Source of the DNA: a virus
IMG/VR virus record: IMGVR_UViG_3300028008_000070
Coordinates: 1-30,463 of that record
Direction: 5' to 3' (one strand)
Length of the DNA: 30,463 nucleotides
Part shown: in pieces, positions 15,621 to 23,826 of the stretch
Layout of the letters: each line of letters starts with the position of its first letter
Position numbering within the stretch: position 1 is the first letter of the stretch
Made by a program: the position numbers and the translations under genes
The notes under the pieces: model-generated
Database searches by the model: none
What the model saw: only the letters and a program-made list of their open reading frames with translations
Told to the model about the DNA's origin: nothing

Positions 15621-17533
15621 TATACTAGGTCAACTATCTCACAGCTATCGCCACTACATGCTAGTGTCTGGCTACCTGCTGTGTTGTCTTCCTGTTCATA
15701 CTCTGATAGTCCACTCCAATCAATAGATGATGGCATAGACCCTAGTAACTCTAAATATTTTTTCTCATTGACATCTTGGTAAGGTGCTTGCTGATACGTG
15801 TGTTCATTGAATGGTAAGAATGACACACCTGACATCTCATCGAAATGTTTGTACACAAATGCACCTACCTCAAACCATTCGTTATTCTTTACGTTAATAG
15901 TAACAGATGGTTTATGTTCACACCATGATCTCTGATAGGCTAACCACATCTCTAGTTGTTCTATAGCAGACATGTCAGCGGTAACTGTTGCACCCTCTGG
16001 AGCTTTCATAGGGAAGCTGAACACAGTAGTCTGGTCAGGTTTCATTACGTCTGGCTCATTAGGTATACCTTGATCCATCATGAACTGTGTCAGCGGGTCT
16101 TTGTTGTCTCCACGTACAGTGCGAATATAATAGGCTGAGTGACGAGCGTGAATCCCACTGCTAGAGTCAACCAATTGGCTGACAGTACCGCTTGGTTTAA
16201 CGCAGCTGATAGCAGTACTGATAGGGATGTCAAGGCGTTCAGCCCACTTAGCGTTAGTAGTAACGGCGATTTGTTTGAGGTGCTCAAGGGTTTTCTCCAA
16301 TCCTTTGTTTGACTTTGTTGTTAATGGGTTGTCCATAATACCTGTCATAGACACACCAAGTAGTCTTTCTTCTTCTGTGTTAGTCTGCCATGATTTACGT
16401 AGGTATGGGAACTTAGTGAATGATGATTGTATTGTACCTAAGATAGTAGCAATACGTACCTTACGTTCTAAGTCTTCTGTACTATCAGTAGCTCTTACAA
16501 CTACCTCTGTTAGATTGCAGAATTGATTAGGCCGTAATATTATCTCACTGCATGGGTTAGTTCCGAACTCATAGTTAGGATCACGTCTTCCATTCTTAGC
16601 TGCTTGTTTCTTAGATGCTTGTCTGTTGAAGATACCACGTTCACCTGAGCCTGACTCAACTAACGCCATCCACTCACGCATGAAAGATAAACTGTCTGGC
16701 TTCTCTGTATACCCAACTGAGTTGTTAGCTAATGCTCTCTGTGGGTCATTGTCCCACCATGAACCTGACTTAGCATGTCGCATTCTATCATCTGATAAAT
16801 TACTCAATGAAATCATGGCACTACGGCGTACTCCACCTACGACTACTACCTCACCTATCTTACACATGATGTCGTGACATTCTAGTGATGATAGCTTACG
16901 TCCTTTAGCATCTTTAAATGTCTTGATAACAAAGTTAAACAGATCAATCAAAGGCATAGGACCTGATGCTCTACCACCAAATGTCTTTAGCTTTGCACCT
17001 GCAGGTCGTACCTTAGATACATCCCATCTGGGTATCTCACCACTATATAGTAGTGCAATCATCTGACGTAATGCTTTAGCCCAACCTTCTTTGCTATCTT
17101 TAACTACAATAGTAGTTTCACTATCATACATATGCTCTGGTACTTCTGGTAGTTTAGTCACAGATTGACGTTCAACTGAGAACCCAACACCTGTACCACA
17201 CAACAAAATAAACATAGCTTCATCAAAAGATTTAACATCGTCTACTGCTAGGTACGAGCAATTGTAACCTGCTGTATTGTCACGTGCTAATGCTGGACCA
17301 GCAGTCATTAATGCTCTCATGGAAGGCATCACTTCTAGTCCTAGTATAGCCCGTTCAATCTCTGCTATCTGTTTAGGGTTATCACCTAATGCTGGTTGCA
17401 CTAGGTTCGTCACGTATCGTCCTACTGTTTCTGACCACGTTTCTCTACGGCCTTCTTCCTCAAGCCAACGTGCATAACGTGACTTGTGTATGAAAGATTG
17501 ATAGTCAGTTGGTAAATGGTTATTCATATTCAT
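15620..17533 (-). CDS. nrdJ: Adenosylcobalamin-dependent (class II) ribonucleotide reductase, monomeric type
   Basis: 637 residues. It converts ribonucleotides (triphosphates in the monomeric family) to deoxyribonucleotides with coenzyme B12 supplying the radical. The finger loop NPCSE holds the thiyl cysteine C328 with N326 and E330. C92 (YNCSY) and C339 are the likely active-site reducing pair, and C626 and C631 (ACSGDSCEI) the C-terminal shuttle pair. The overall pattern resembles the Lactobacillus triphosphate reductase but is about 100 residues shorter. No radical-generating subunit gene is needed or present. Glutaredoxin follows directly. The host or its surroundings must supply B12. 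Confidence 0.9.
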   Translation of the reverse strand: MNMNNHLPTDYQSFIHKSRYARWLEEEGRRETWSETVGRYVTNLVQPALGDNPKQIAEIERAILGLEVMPSMRALMTAGPALARDNTAGYNCSYLAVDDVKSFDEAMFILLCGTGVGFSVERQSVTKLPEVPEHMYDSETTIVVKDSKEGWAKALRQMIALLYSGEIPRWDVSKVRPAGAKLKTFGGRASGPMPLIDLFNFVIKTFKDAKGRKLSSLECHDIMCKIGEVVVVGGVRRSAMISLSNLSDDRMRHAKSGSWWDNDPQRALANNSVGYTEKPDSLSFMREWMALVESGSGERGIFNRQASKKQAAKNGRRDPNYEFGTNPCSEIILRPNQFCNLTEVVVRATDSTEDLERKVRIATILGTIQSSFTKFPYLRKSWQTNTEEERLLGVSMTGIMDNPLTTKSNKGLEKTLEHLKQIAVTTNAKWAERLDIPISTAISCVKPSGTVSQLVDSSSGIHARHSAYYIRTVRGDNKDPLTQFMMDQGIPNEPDVMKPDQTTVFSFPMKAPEGATVTADMSAIEQLEMWLAYQRSWCEHKPSVTINVKNNEWFEVGAFVYKHFDEMSGVSFLPFNEHTYQQAPYQDVNEKKYLELLGSMPSSIDWSGLSEYEQEDNTAGSQTLACSGDSCEIVDLV

Positions 17534-17534
17534 A

Positions 17535-17693
17535 CTACTCCACTATTGTTTTGATTGATTGGATTTCCATCCCGTCAACATCATATATAAACTCTTTTAA
17601 TGCGTCTTCTACTTCATCGTGTATCTTTCCATCTACAGGTACAGGATATTCATCTTCATCTAAATCAAGAGTTAGAAATATTTTTACTATCAT
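17535..17693 (-). CDS. Small acidic protein of unknown function (52 residues)
   Basis: A short open frame that fills the space between the 118-residue gene and the reductase. The ATG at 17693 follows AGAGGGG by 8 bases, and the TAG ends one base before the reductase ATG. The protein begins MIVKIFLTLDLDEDEYPVPV and continues into an amphipathic helix with IHDEVEDALKEFIY, ending KTIVE, which suggests a small beta-alpha-beta fold. No family is recognised. The tight fit in the operon and the binding site argue that it is real. Confidence 0.7.
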   Translation of the reverse strand: MIVKIFLTLDLDEDEYPVPVDGKIHDEVEDALKEFIYDVDGMEIQSIKTIVE

Positions 17694-17706
17694 ATCATTG
17701 TCCCCT

Positions 17707-18063
17707 CTAATGAAACTTAACGTTGATTATATTTTTATCTATACTAGTTATGTCTGGTTTCTTTTTAGTTTCTACTTCTTCTGGTTCTTCTATTAGTGTA
17801 CCATCACTCTTAGCTTCTTCTACTATCTCACTTAGTAGGTCACGAACTTCTTGGCTTTCTTCCATAGCAGGTATGGCAGCACAGATCATCTGCGTTAGGT
17901 GTGTGAGTTGGTAGTGATCAGTATCATTCATTACATTGTCTTCTGTAGATATAGTACCTACCATCAACTCACCTGTCCACTTACCCGTATCATCTAAAAA
18001 GGGAGATAGCCTAATAATATAATCGTTAGGATGGAAATCTATTAATATATTCTCGTCATTCAT
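17707..18063 (-). CDS. Hypothetical acidic protein
   Basis: 118 residues, 7 bases after endonuclease I, with AGAGGA about 10 bases before the ATG. The N-terminal ~50 residues look beta-rich (ENILIDFHPNDYIIRLSPF). The middle is a helix, and the last ~35 residues are charged (EEPEEVETKKKP). No signal peptide, membrane segment or catalytic motif is visible. It lies in the DNA-degradation and dNTP-synthesis part of the operon; function unknown. Confidence 0.55.
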   Translation of the reverse strand: MNDENILIDFHPNDYIIRLSPFLDDTGKWTGELMVGTISTEDNVMNDTDHYQLTHLTQMICAAIPAMEESQEVRDLLSEIVEEAKSDGTLIEEPEEVETKKKPDITSIDKNIINVKFH

Positions 18064-18070
18064 GTTTGTG

Positions 18071-18523
18071 CTATCCTCTCTTTATCTTTTTGTATGGGCA
18101 GTTAATTAAATCTGGATGTTTGTCTTTGCCTTTTTCTTTCAGCCACTCCAATGGAATGATACGATCATGATACTGTATACCATTCTTCTCACACCATTGT
18201 CCATAGCTAGTTTTAGCACCCTTACTTATCTTAGAACGACTGTTAGTAAACACAAATCGTATGTCTAACTTAGGGTGTTGCTTCTTTATTAGCAGATGTT
18301 TGCGGCGATCTTCAGCTTTAAACATTCCCTTTGTCTCAATTATAATGCCGTTCTTCAATACAAAGTCAGGGGTATAGGTGCGGTACATAAGGTCTTCCCA
18401 TTCAATCTTGATCTCCTCATATTTGAATGGCATCTCATGCTCGATTAGATAGTCTTTTGTTCTGACCTCTAACCCACTCCTATACCCATGCTTCCTTGCG
18501 GCAGCGTACTGCTTTGCCTTCAT
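18071..18523 (-). CDS. Endonuclease I (T7 gp3-like Holliday-junction resolvase)
   Basis: 150 residues, the same size as T7 endonuclease I (149). The PD-(D/E)XK active site is complete: E19 in RSGLE, D53 in TPDFVL, and E63/K65 in IETKG, nearly the same positions as T7 E20, D55, E65 and K67. The family cuts branched DNA, resolving junctions before packaging and helping to break down host DNA. The C-terminus is basic, as expected for DNA binding. It sits directly after the Cas4-like exonuclease. Confidence 0.92.
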   Translation of the reverse strand: MKAKQYAAARKHGYRSGLEVRTKDYLIEHEMPFKYEEIKIEWEDLMYRTYTPDFVLKNGIIIETKGMFKAEDRRKHLLIKKQHPKLDIRFVFTNSRSKISKGAKTSYGQWCEKNGIQYHDRIIPLEWLKEKGKDKHPDLINCPYKKIKRG

Positions 18524-18526
18524 GGT

Positions 18527-19381
18527 TTAACCCTCGTTTACAGTAATATAACTTACTGTTGGTTTAACTCTAGCTTGTGATACCTTAGATGGTAACTCTT
18601 GTAGTTCTGGAAAACATTCAAACCTAAAGTCACAGAACTTACAGTTAGGATTTAGAATAGTGTTACCTGATGGCTTACCCCTAAACGTTTCTGGTACGGG
18701 ATTAAAGCATCTCTCAAACTCATTCTTATTAACTGTGTCTACAGTGTCCTGTATCTTAGCTATCTCTGTATCCAAATCAAGGCCATCGGCAGGTACATAC
18801 TTGATGTTACCATTAGCCTTGTTGACTACCCACCAACCACCAACTTTCTTACCAGTAGCTTTTGCGTAACCTGCAAGTTGACCAATGTAACCAAATGAAT
18901 CACCCTTACTGAGTGTATCATATGACTCAAACTTGTTACGATATGACCAATCAGATGCTGACTTAACATCATCTAATGCACCATCCATAATAAGATCGTA
19001 TGACCCATGTATTGTATCTTCGTTTAATTCTAGTTGAACAAAGTTATCTTCGTCTTCATAGGCTACTCCTGCTTCGGTAATGATACCTTTGAATGCAGCT
19101 TCAACTATGTCTCCTAGTAACATGTTCATCACGAACGTTGTCGGTTTGGGCAACGCTTTCTCTGGCTTGTTCTTAGCAAACCAAAGCTGACAAGTAGGCT
19201 TACCTATGTTAGACATACGTAAACGAAACTCATCACGCTTGTTGCCCCCACCGAACTGGCGGCGTACTGAATCCATTACATCTTTACCAATCTGTTGTAT
19301 AGTCTCTTCAGACATACTAGATTTACCAGATGTAGCATCTTCAAGATACTGATTTATCGCCAGTTCAGCAGGGTGGTTCAT
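18527..19381 (-). CDS. Cas4/RecB-like PD-(D/E)XK exonuclease with probable iron-sulfur cluster
   Basis: 284 residues. Nuclease motifs in order are GSYD (D129), DVK (D138, K140) and QLAGY (Q168, Y172), the RecB/Cas4 signature. One cysteine before the nuclease core (C64 in KPTCQLW) and three after it (C247, C250, C256 in CKFCDFRFEC) form the split four-cysteine pattern that holds a 4Fe-4S cluster in Cas4 and AddB-type nucleases. There are no Cas1 or Cas2 genes nearby, so a role in phage recombination or host DNA degradation is more likely than CRISPR adaptation. The start overlaps the stop of the preceding gene (TAATG). Confidence 0.85.
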   Translation of the reverse strand: MNHPAELAINQYLEDATSGKSSMSEETIQQIGKDVMDSVRRQFGGGNKRDEFRLRMSNIGKPTCQLWFAKNKPEKALPKPTTFVMNMLLGDIVEAAFKGIITEAGVAYEDEDNFVQLELNEDTIHGSYDLIMDGALDDVKSASDWSYRNKFESYDTLSKGDSFGYIGQLAGYAKATGKKVGGWWVVNKANGNIKYVPADGLDLDTEIAKIQDTVDTVNKNEFERCFNPVPETFRGKPSGNTILNPNCKFCDFRFECFPELQELPSKVSQARVKPTVSYITVNEG

Positions 19382-20274
19382 TATACGAAGTCCTCTGCGT
19401 CAATGTCCACAAAGGCTTCGACAGTATCTGTATCCACCTCTTCGTTCTTGTGCATGTTCTCATTCCATGCGTTGAGAATGTACGTATTGTAGTTCTCAAT
19501 CCATGCAACAAAGTTAGCAAAGACTGCTTGCGACTCATTGTCCATGTCTAATGTGTTAGATAAGTCAATGTCAGTCTCTGGTACATAGAAACTGCTACCA
19601 TTGGGTAGTGGTACTTCCTTGGTAGTAGAGGTAATGTAATGCTGTGGTGGTAGCCTACGCATCTTAGATAACTTAGCGAACTGTTCACCAAGTGTTTTGA
19701 ATGCATCACGATTGTCAATCTCCCAGATGAATGCAGTAGTATCTACATCAACAGGATTACCATCAGCATCAGTAGGATTAACCAACTCTACTGTACCAAA
19801 CAAAGCACGTACACGTTTGATTGACTTGATTAAGTCTTTCATACTGTCGGGTAGTGCCGCCCAATCTTTGATGAACCCTGCAGGTTTACCACAGTTGAAG
19901 CCACCATCATTATCTTTCATGTCACTGTTAAGATCATTAGCCATGACAGTCTTGACGAACTTGTTAGGTGTCTTATCACTGCCCTTGACAAACTTCTTGT
20001 ACATGAATCGCTGTAGGAATGGTCGGATAGATACTTGATCAGCATAGTACGTAGGACCATCTGGTATCTCTAGTTTGTATGCACCACCGCTAATGACCTC
20101 TACGTTCTTCATCTTACCTGCAATCTCTTGCTGACCCATGATGGGTGTGTGATGAATGCGTAGACGTGCCAATGTACTAGCTGACTTGCTAGTCTTAGGT
20201 GTATCAGCACCCATACCCATAGCTTGTGCCATCTCTGCAAAGTTGTTTGTGTCTACTGTTGTTACTGTGTTCAT
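19381..20274 (-). CDS. Probable single-stranded DNA-binding protein
   Basis: 297 residues with a strong AGGAGATAA site before the ATG. The last ~25 residues are very acidic and end DIDAEDFV, the kind of acidic, aromatic-containing tail that ssDNA-binding proteins of phages (T7 gp2.5) and bacteria use to bind partner proteins. The body is mixed alpha/beta with a basic middle (FLQRFMYKKFVKG, IKSIKRVRALF). It lies between DNA polymerase and the exonuclease and has its own strong promoter, in keeping with a protein needed in large amounts. No OB-fold can be confirmed by eye, so the call rests on tail, position and expression. Confidence 0.6.
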   Translation of the reverse strand: MNTVTTVDTNNFAEMAQAMGMGADTPKTSKSASTLARLRIHHTPIMGQQEIAGKMKNVEVISGGAYKLEIPDGPTYYADQVSIRPFLQRFMYKKFVKGSDKTPNKFVKTVMANDLNSDMKDNDGGFNCGKPAGFIKDWAALPDSMKDLIKSIKRVRALFGTVELVNPTDADGNPVDVDTTAFIWEIDNRDAFKTLGEQFAKLSKMRRLPPQHYITSTTKEVPLPNGSSFYVPETDIDLSNTLDMDNESQAVFANFVAWIENYNTYILNAWNENMHKNEEVDTDTVEAFVDIDAEDFV

Positions 20275-20313
20275 ATGTCTTATCTCCTATATATGTTTAT
20301 CAGACGAAAGGTA

Positions 20314-20342
20314 GTTATATCACACTACGTCTTTTGTGTCAA
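20314..20342 (-). promoter_or_regulatory. Sigma70-type promoter upstream of the ssDNA-binding gene
   Basis: Read on the minus strand: TTGACA (20342-20337), a 17-base spacer and TATAAC (20319-20314). The -35 box and the spacer fall inside the last codons of the polymerase gene; the -10 box starts just after its stop. Transcription would start near 20307, about 33 bases before the ATG at 20274. The block GCTTGACACAAA is shared with the plus-strand promoter at 6756. Confidence 0.75.
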
Positions 20343-22365
20343 GCCAGTTAGGGCCAATTTTTGCTTCTAATAATAATGGTATGTTAAAGTCCAGTGACCA
20401 CTTCTTGTTTACTATAGGTATCAACTTATCGTTGGCTACCTGTATGATCTTTAATACTATTTCCTCTTCGTCTGGGTGTATATCAATTACAATTGAGTCA
20501 TGAACTGTGTTCACAACACAACTGCGTAACTTGTTAGCCATCAATAACTTATCTATGTATATCAGTGAGATAGGTACGATGTCTGCTGTAGCGAACGATT
20601 GTACAGGATAATTTTTAATCTGTGTGAAATATGTCACACCTCCAAATCGTCTACGTTGTACATCAGGGAATGCAAACTCACGCCCTGATGGGGTTGTTAT
20701 CTTGCCAGTGTTCAGTGCTTCTTTGGCAAGTGCAGTATGCCACTTAGCAATACCTGCATACTTAGTAGTGAACTGCTTGTAGTAAGCAGCTTCAGCGGTT
20801 GATCTACCAAAGCCACTCGCACCATACAAGGGGGCAAATGTGTGTGCCTTGGCATCTTGACGTGTCATAGGTTGACCTGCATCACTAATAACCTTAGCTG
20901 TATAGCTATGCACATCGAAGCCTGTAGTAACCTCGTCAATGGCAGTCATGTCTTGTGATAGGTAGGCAGCAACTCTGAACTCAAGCTGTGCAAAGTCAGC
21001 TTCCATTATCTGCCCACCTTTCCATCTGGATACAAACACTTTCTTAACAGGGAATGTACCACCACGTGGCATGTTCTGCATGTTAGGGTCTGCACCTGAT
21101 AGTCTTCCTGTACCTGTACGATGCTGTAATAAACGTACATGTAGTAGGCCATCAGGCTTGACAAAGTTAGCAATGCCCTCAACAAAACTGCTTAGGTAAG
21201 TCTCAACAGCAGATAACCTACGAACATTACGTAAGAATGTTTCTGCATCTGTCATGTTACGTGACCTAGCAATACTCTCAAGGAATACTAGATTGTCTTT
21301 GCCTGTACCAAAACCATTGGCACTGACCCACTTGGCTGTAGGTGGTGTGAACTTTAGCCCAGCCAACCTACTATCAATATCAATAAAATTATATCCTGTA
21401 GCGTCACAACTAACGCATCTATTTGGTTTAGCATATGGTGTACCATCCTTCTTTTGTTTCCATGTTTTGCCACTGCCATTACATGTACGGCATTGACTAG
21501 CTTTCTGTTTGAATAACTTACTACTGTATGCATTTACATTACGTTTGTATTCTGCATCAGGCATACGATCATCAAACAATTCTTTCCAGAACTTCTTATC
21601 GTGTGGCTTACGACTGTATATAACCCAAGACAATTGCTCTGGACTGTTGAGGTTAATAGGTCTGTCACCCATTAGCTCTGCAGTCTGTTTCTCAAGTGCT
21701 ACTGTTAGTTCATTACGTTCTTGTTCGAACTCTTGTCTAACAGCGTTTAGTGCAGTCATGTCTACCTTTAGACCACGTTGATATATACGTGCTAGGTGTA
21801 CAGCTAACTGGTTAGTCAGCTTGACTGTTGGTTCTAGTGTACTGCATCCCTCATATGATGTCCGCAAAACATTGTACAACTGTTGTGTTGCATGTAGGTC
21901 AGCAGACAAGTACTCTGATAACTCAGCGTGATCCATATCACGTACTGACTTACCTGCCTTGAGCCACTCCTTCAATGAGTCTTGCTTCTGTGTCTCTAGC
22001 ATGTAACGTTCTGCACATGCCTCAAGGGATAGTGGTTGCTTCTGACCACGTTGTAATACGTACTCGCCAAGCATAGTGTCGAATACATCACCATCGTATG
22101 TAAAGCCTGACTCCCACAACCATAGTAGATCATGGGGTGCATTGTGTGCTACAAGCAGACGGGTCTTGTCCAATGTGTCTTGAACAATCGCCCGTCCATT
22201 TGCAGTTGGTGTTTGCTCTGAATGATCGAATGTAATAATAGTTTCGTTATCGTTATCATCTAGCATACCCACCATAACCAGTGTGTTCTCAGGCTCGAAT
22301 GGATCAAGGTGAAGCTTACCATTTCTTTTTACTACTGTGTTCTCTACATCTAAGGTAAGTATCAT
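20320..22365 (-). CDS. Family A DNA polymerase with 3'-5' exonuclease and DnaJ-type zinc-finger insert
   Basis: 681 residues. Exonuclease motifs: D6/E8 (TLDVE), N75-D79 (HNAPHD) and Y152-D156 (YLSAD), so proofreading should be intact. Polymerase motif A is around D457 (EADFAQLEFR), motif B R502, K506, F510, Y514 (RQDAKAHTFAPLYG) and motif C H622-D623 (VHDSI). Between the two halves, C292, C295, C317 and C320 form CRTCNGSG and CVSCDATG, the DnaJ-type zinc-binding pattern. This layout was, as I recall, first noted in SAR116 phage HMO-2011. F510 occupies the position of E. coli Pol I F762, a residue reported to correlate with phage lifestyle (Phe/Tyr mostly in virulent phages). Confidence 0.95.
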   Translation of the reverse strand: MILTLDVENTVVKRNGKLHLDPFEPENTLVMVGMLDDNDNETIITFDHSEQTPTANGRAIVQDTLDKTRLLVAHNAPHDLLWLWESGFTYDGDVFDTMLGEYVLQRGQKQPLSLEACAERYMLETQKQDSLKEWLKAGKSVRDMDHAELSEYLSADLHATQQLYNVLRTSYEGCSTLEPTVKLTNQLAVHLARIYQRGLKVDMTALNAVRQEFEQERNELTVALEKQTAELMGDRPINLNSPEQLSWVIYSRKPHDKKFWKELFDDRMPDAEYKRNVNAYSSKLFKQKASQCRTCNGSGKTWKQKKDGTPYAKPNRCVSCDATGYNFIDIDSRLAGLKFTPPTAKWVSANGFGTGKDNLVFLESIARSRNMTDAETFLRNVRRLSAVETYLSSFVEGIANFVKPDGLLHVRLLQHRTGTGRLSGADPNMQNMPRGGTFPVKKVFVSRWKGGQIMEADFAQLEFRVAAYLSQDMTAIDEVTTGFDVHSYTAKVISDAGQPMTRQDAKAHTFAPLYGASGFGRSTAEAAYYKQFTTKYAGIAKWHTALAKEALNTGKITTPSGREFAFPDVQRRRFGGVTYFTQIKNYPVQSFATADIVPISLIYIDKLLMANKLRSCVVNTVHDSIVIDIHPDEEEIVLKIIQVANDKLIPIVNKKWSLDFNIPLLLEAKIGPNWLDTKDVV

Positions 22366-22377
22366 ACCAACTCCAAT

Positions 22378-23034
22378 CTATCTATCATTCTCCTTTAATG
22401 CTTCCCATGAAACGGGAAACAAGTCAAGAAGTTTTTCACTAATCTTGTTAGCAACTACTCTTGTTTCATATTGTGTGTCATTCTTGCAACGTAAGTTACA
22501 CATATCAGCAAAGGCATCTAAGCTACCAGACCAATACCACTCAGTCATGGTAGACTGTGGTAGTACCATACGTGCTTGCTCTGGAGCAACACCTTCCTCA
22601 AGAAGTTCTTTGTAAACTCTTAATGCTGTATAGTTAACGAACTCATTCTCAGATACATTTAAAGGATAGATAACTCCATCACTACCTTGCTTCTTATCCT
22701 CGCTACGCCCACGCCACTCATCAGGTAAATAAAACTCAGGGTCACTGTCTACATACCTTCTACTAATCTCATTCCAACGTAGGAACTTATGCTTAACTAG
22801 CTGACGTGCCACAAAGATTGGTGCTTTGACATGGAAGGATGCAAAGGAATGCCCGAATGGGCTGATGTGCTTGTGCTTGGCTAAGTATTTAATCAGCTTC
22901 TCGTCCTTTGGATATAAAGGTGGTTCATCTCGGTAATTAGGATTCCACTCTGATTTCTTACCAAAGCTAACACGTGCAGCATTGACTACAGATAAGTCAC
23001 TGCCCATATGATCTATGTATGTTGCTTCAATCAA
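22378..23034 (-). CDS. thyX: Flavin-dependent thymidylate synthase ThyX
   Basis: 218 residues. It makes dTMP from dUMP using FAD and methylene-tetrahydrofolate. The signature RHRx7S appears as KHKFLRWNEIS (K81 to S91) followed by RRY, in the context APIFVARQLVKHK; two arginines are replaced by lysines. Other fold elements are AARVSF near the N-terminus, ISPFGH, and PQSTMTEWYWSGS. The start is a TTG at 23034, because the next ATG is nine codons in and an AAGGAG site sits about 7 bases before the TTG. It overlaps the upstream gene by 8 bases and is followed by the polymerase 12 bases later. Confidence 0.93.
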   Translation of the reverse strand: MIEATYIDHMGSDLSVVNAARVSFGKKSEWNPNYRDEPPLYPKDEKLIKYLAKHKHISPFGHSFASFHVKAPIFVARQLVKHKFLRWNEISRRYVDSDPEFYLPDEWRGRSEDKKQGSDGVIYPLNVSENEFVNYTALRVYKELLEEGVAPEQARMVLPQSTMTEWYWSGSLDAFADMCNLRCKNDTQYETRVVANKISEKLLDLFPVSWEALKENDR

Positions 23035-23557
23035 TGGCTATCTCCTTTAGTATGTCCGTAGCTTGTTCTTTTGTTATGTTAAACCACTCACCATTGTCTT
23101 GTTTATTCCAAGGTATGTTTGCCTTACGTGCCGCAAGTATGTGTGCTGAACGCTCAGACTCACTGCGATCTTTACAGTATACAGAGTGTACCAACCTGTA
23201 GTTACGCATAGGTGAACTTGTTTGGTAGCTACTCAGTCTATCTTCTGCATCAATAGCCATACCTATCTTGATCCAATCAGGCCATGCAGAGTTACTAATT
23301 GCATACACATAACCTTCTTTGATTTGTTTGTAGTTGTTGAGAGAACCAAAGGCTAGATCACCAAATGATTTGTAGTTACCTGCCTTGTGTAAAGGATGTG
23401 TCTTAGGTATATACTTACCATTGACCCACATTCTTTGTGGATTATTTGATTTATTATTTTGACCCATACAACTTTTACAATTTGTCTGATTAGATTTTCT
23501 CCATGAAGGTGGGTGGTTTTCTTCTGTTAGTTCTACATTGCATCTACTACATCTCAT
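23027..23557 (-). CDS. GIY-YIG-type (T5orf172/MUG113-like) protein with N-terminal zinc finger
   Basis: 176 residues. The N-terminus has two CxxC pairs (C3/C6 and C27/C30) that should bind zinc. From residue 82 the sequence GYVYAISNS, WIKIGMA, R107, a glutamate-containing ESERSAH and GEWFNI follows the T5orf172/MUG113 branch of the GIY-YIG nuclease fold. Free-standing proteins of this kind can be homing endonucleases or DNA-modifying accessories. It sits between the DUF3310 gene and ThyX with short overlaps on both sides. Whether the catalytic residues support cleavage cannot be settled by eye. Confidence 0.8.
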   Translation of the reverse strand: MRCSRCNVELTEENHPPSWRKSNQTNCKSCMGQNNKSNNPQRMWVNGKYIPKTHPLHKAGNYKSFGDLAFGSLNNYKQIKEGYVYAISNSAWPDWIKIGMAIDAEDRLSSYQTSSPMRNYRLVHSVYCKDRSESERSAHILAARKANIPWNKQDNGEWFNITKEQATDILKEIAID

Positions 23558-23826
23558 CTATGTTTCTCCCCTAATGCCTCATTCATTCTCTTTACATACC
23601 ACTCAGCTTTCTTCATGTCCTCTACACCATTACCTTTGTAACGATACCTATGCTGATACTTGATCATGTTACCATGACAGTATGCAATAAAACCATCCAA
23701 GCCTAGCACCTGACGTATATAATCTATACACTCAATGCCATCTTGGTTGTAATGTGCAGGTCGTTCGACAGGATCAAACACATGGTGTTCTTTAATCACT
23801 TCAAACTCTTTCCATTTAGCCATCAT
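23554..23826 (-). CDS. DUF3310 protein (T7 gp1.7 nucleotide kinase-like domain)
   Basis: 90 residues (or 89 from the second of two adjacent ATGs), with AGGAGAATAA before the start. The DUF3310 pattern is clear: PVERPAHYNQDGIECIDYI, a stretch with YCHGNMIKYQHRYRYKG, then DMKKAEWYVKRM. The domain forms the C-terminal part of T7 gp1.7, which has been reported to be a nucleotide kinase. A role in phosphorylating dTMP or dGMP would fit the position next to ThyX, but this stand-alone short form may lack activity. Confidence 0.85.
   Translation of the reverse strand: MMAKWKEFEVIKEHHVFDPVERPAHYNQDGIECIDYIRQVLGLDGFIAYCHGNMIKYQHRYRYKGNGVEDMKKAEWYVKRMNEALGEKHR

Noticed and set aside
18527-19381. CRISPR-Cas adaptation locus
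   Set aside because: No repeats, Cas1 or Cas2 were found; the Cas4-like protein sits among phage DNA-processing genes.
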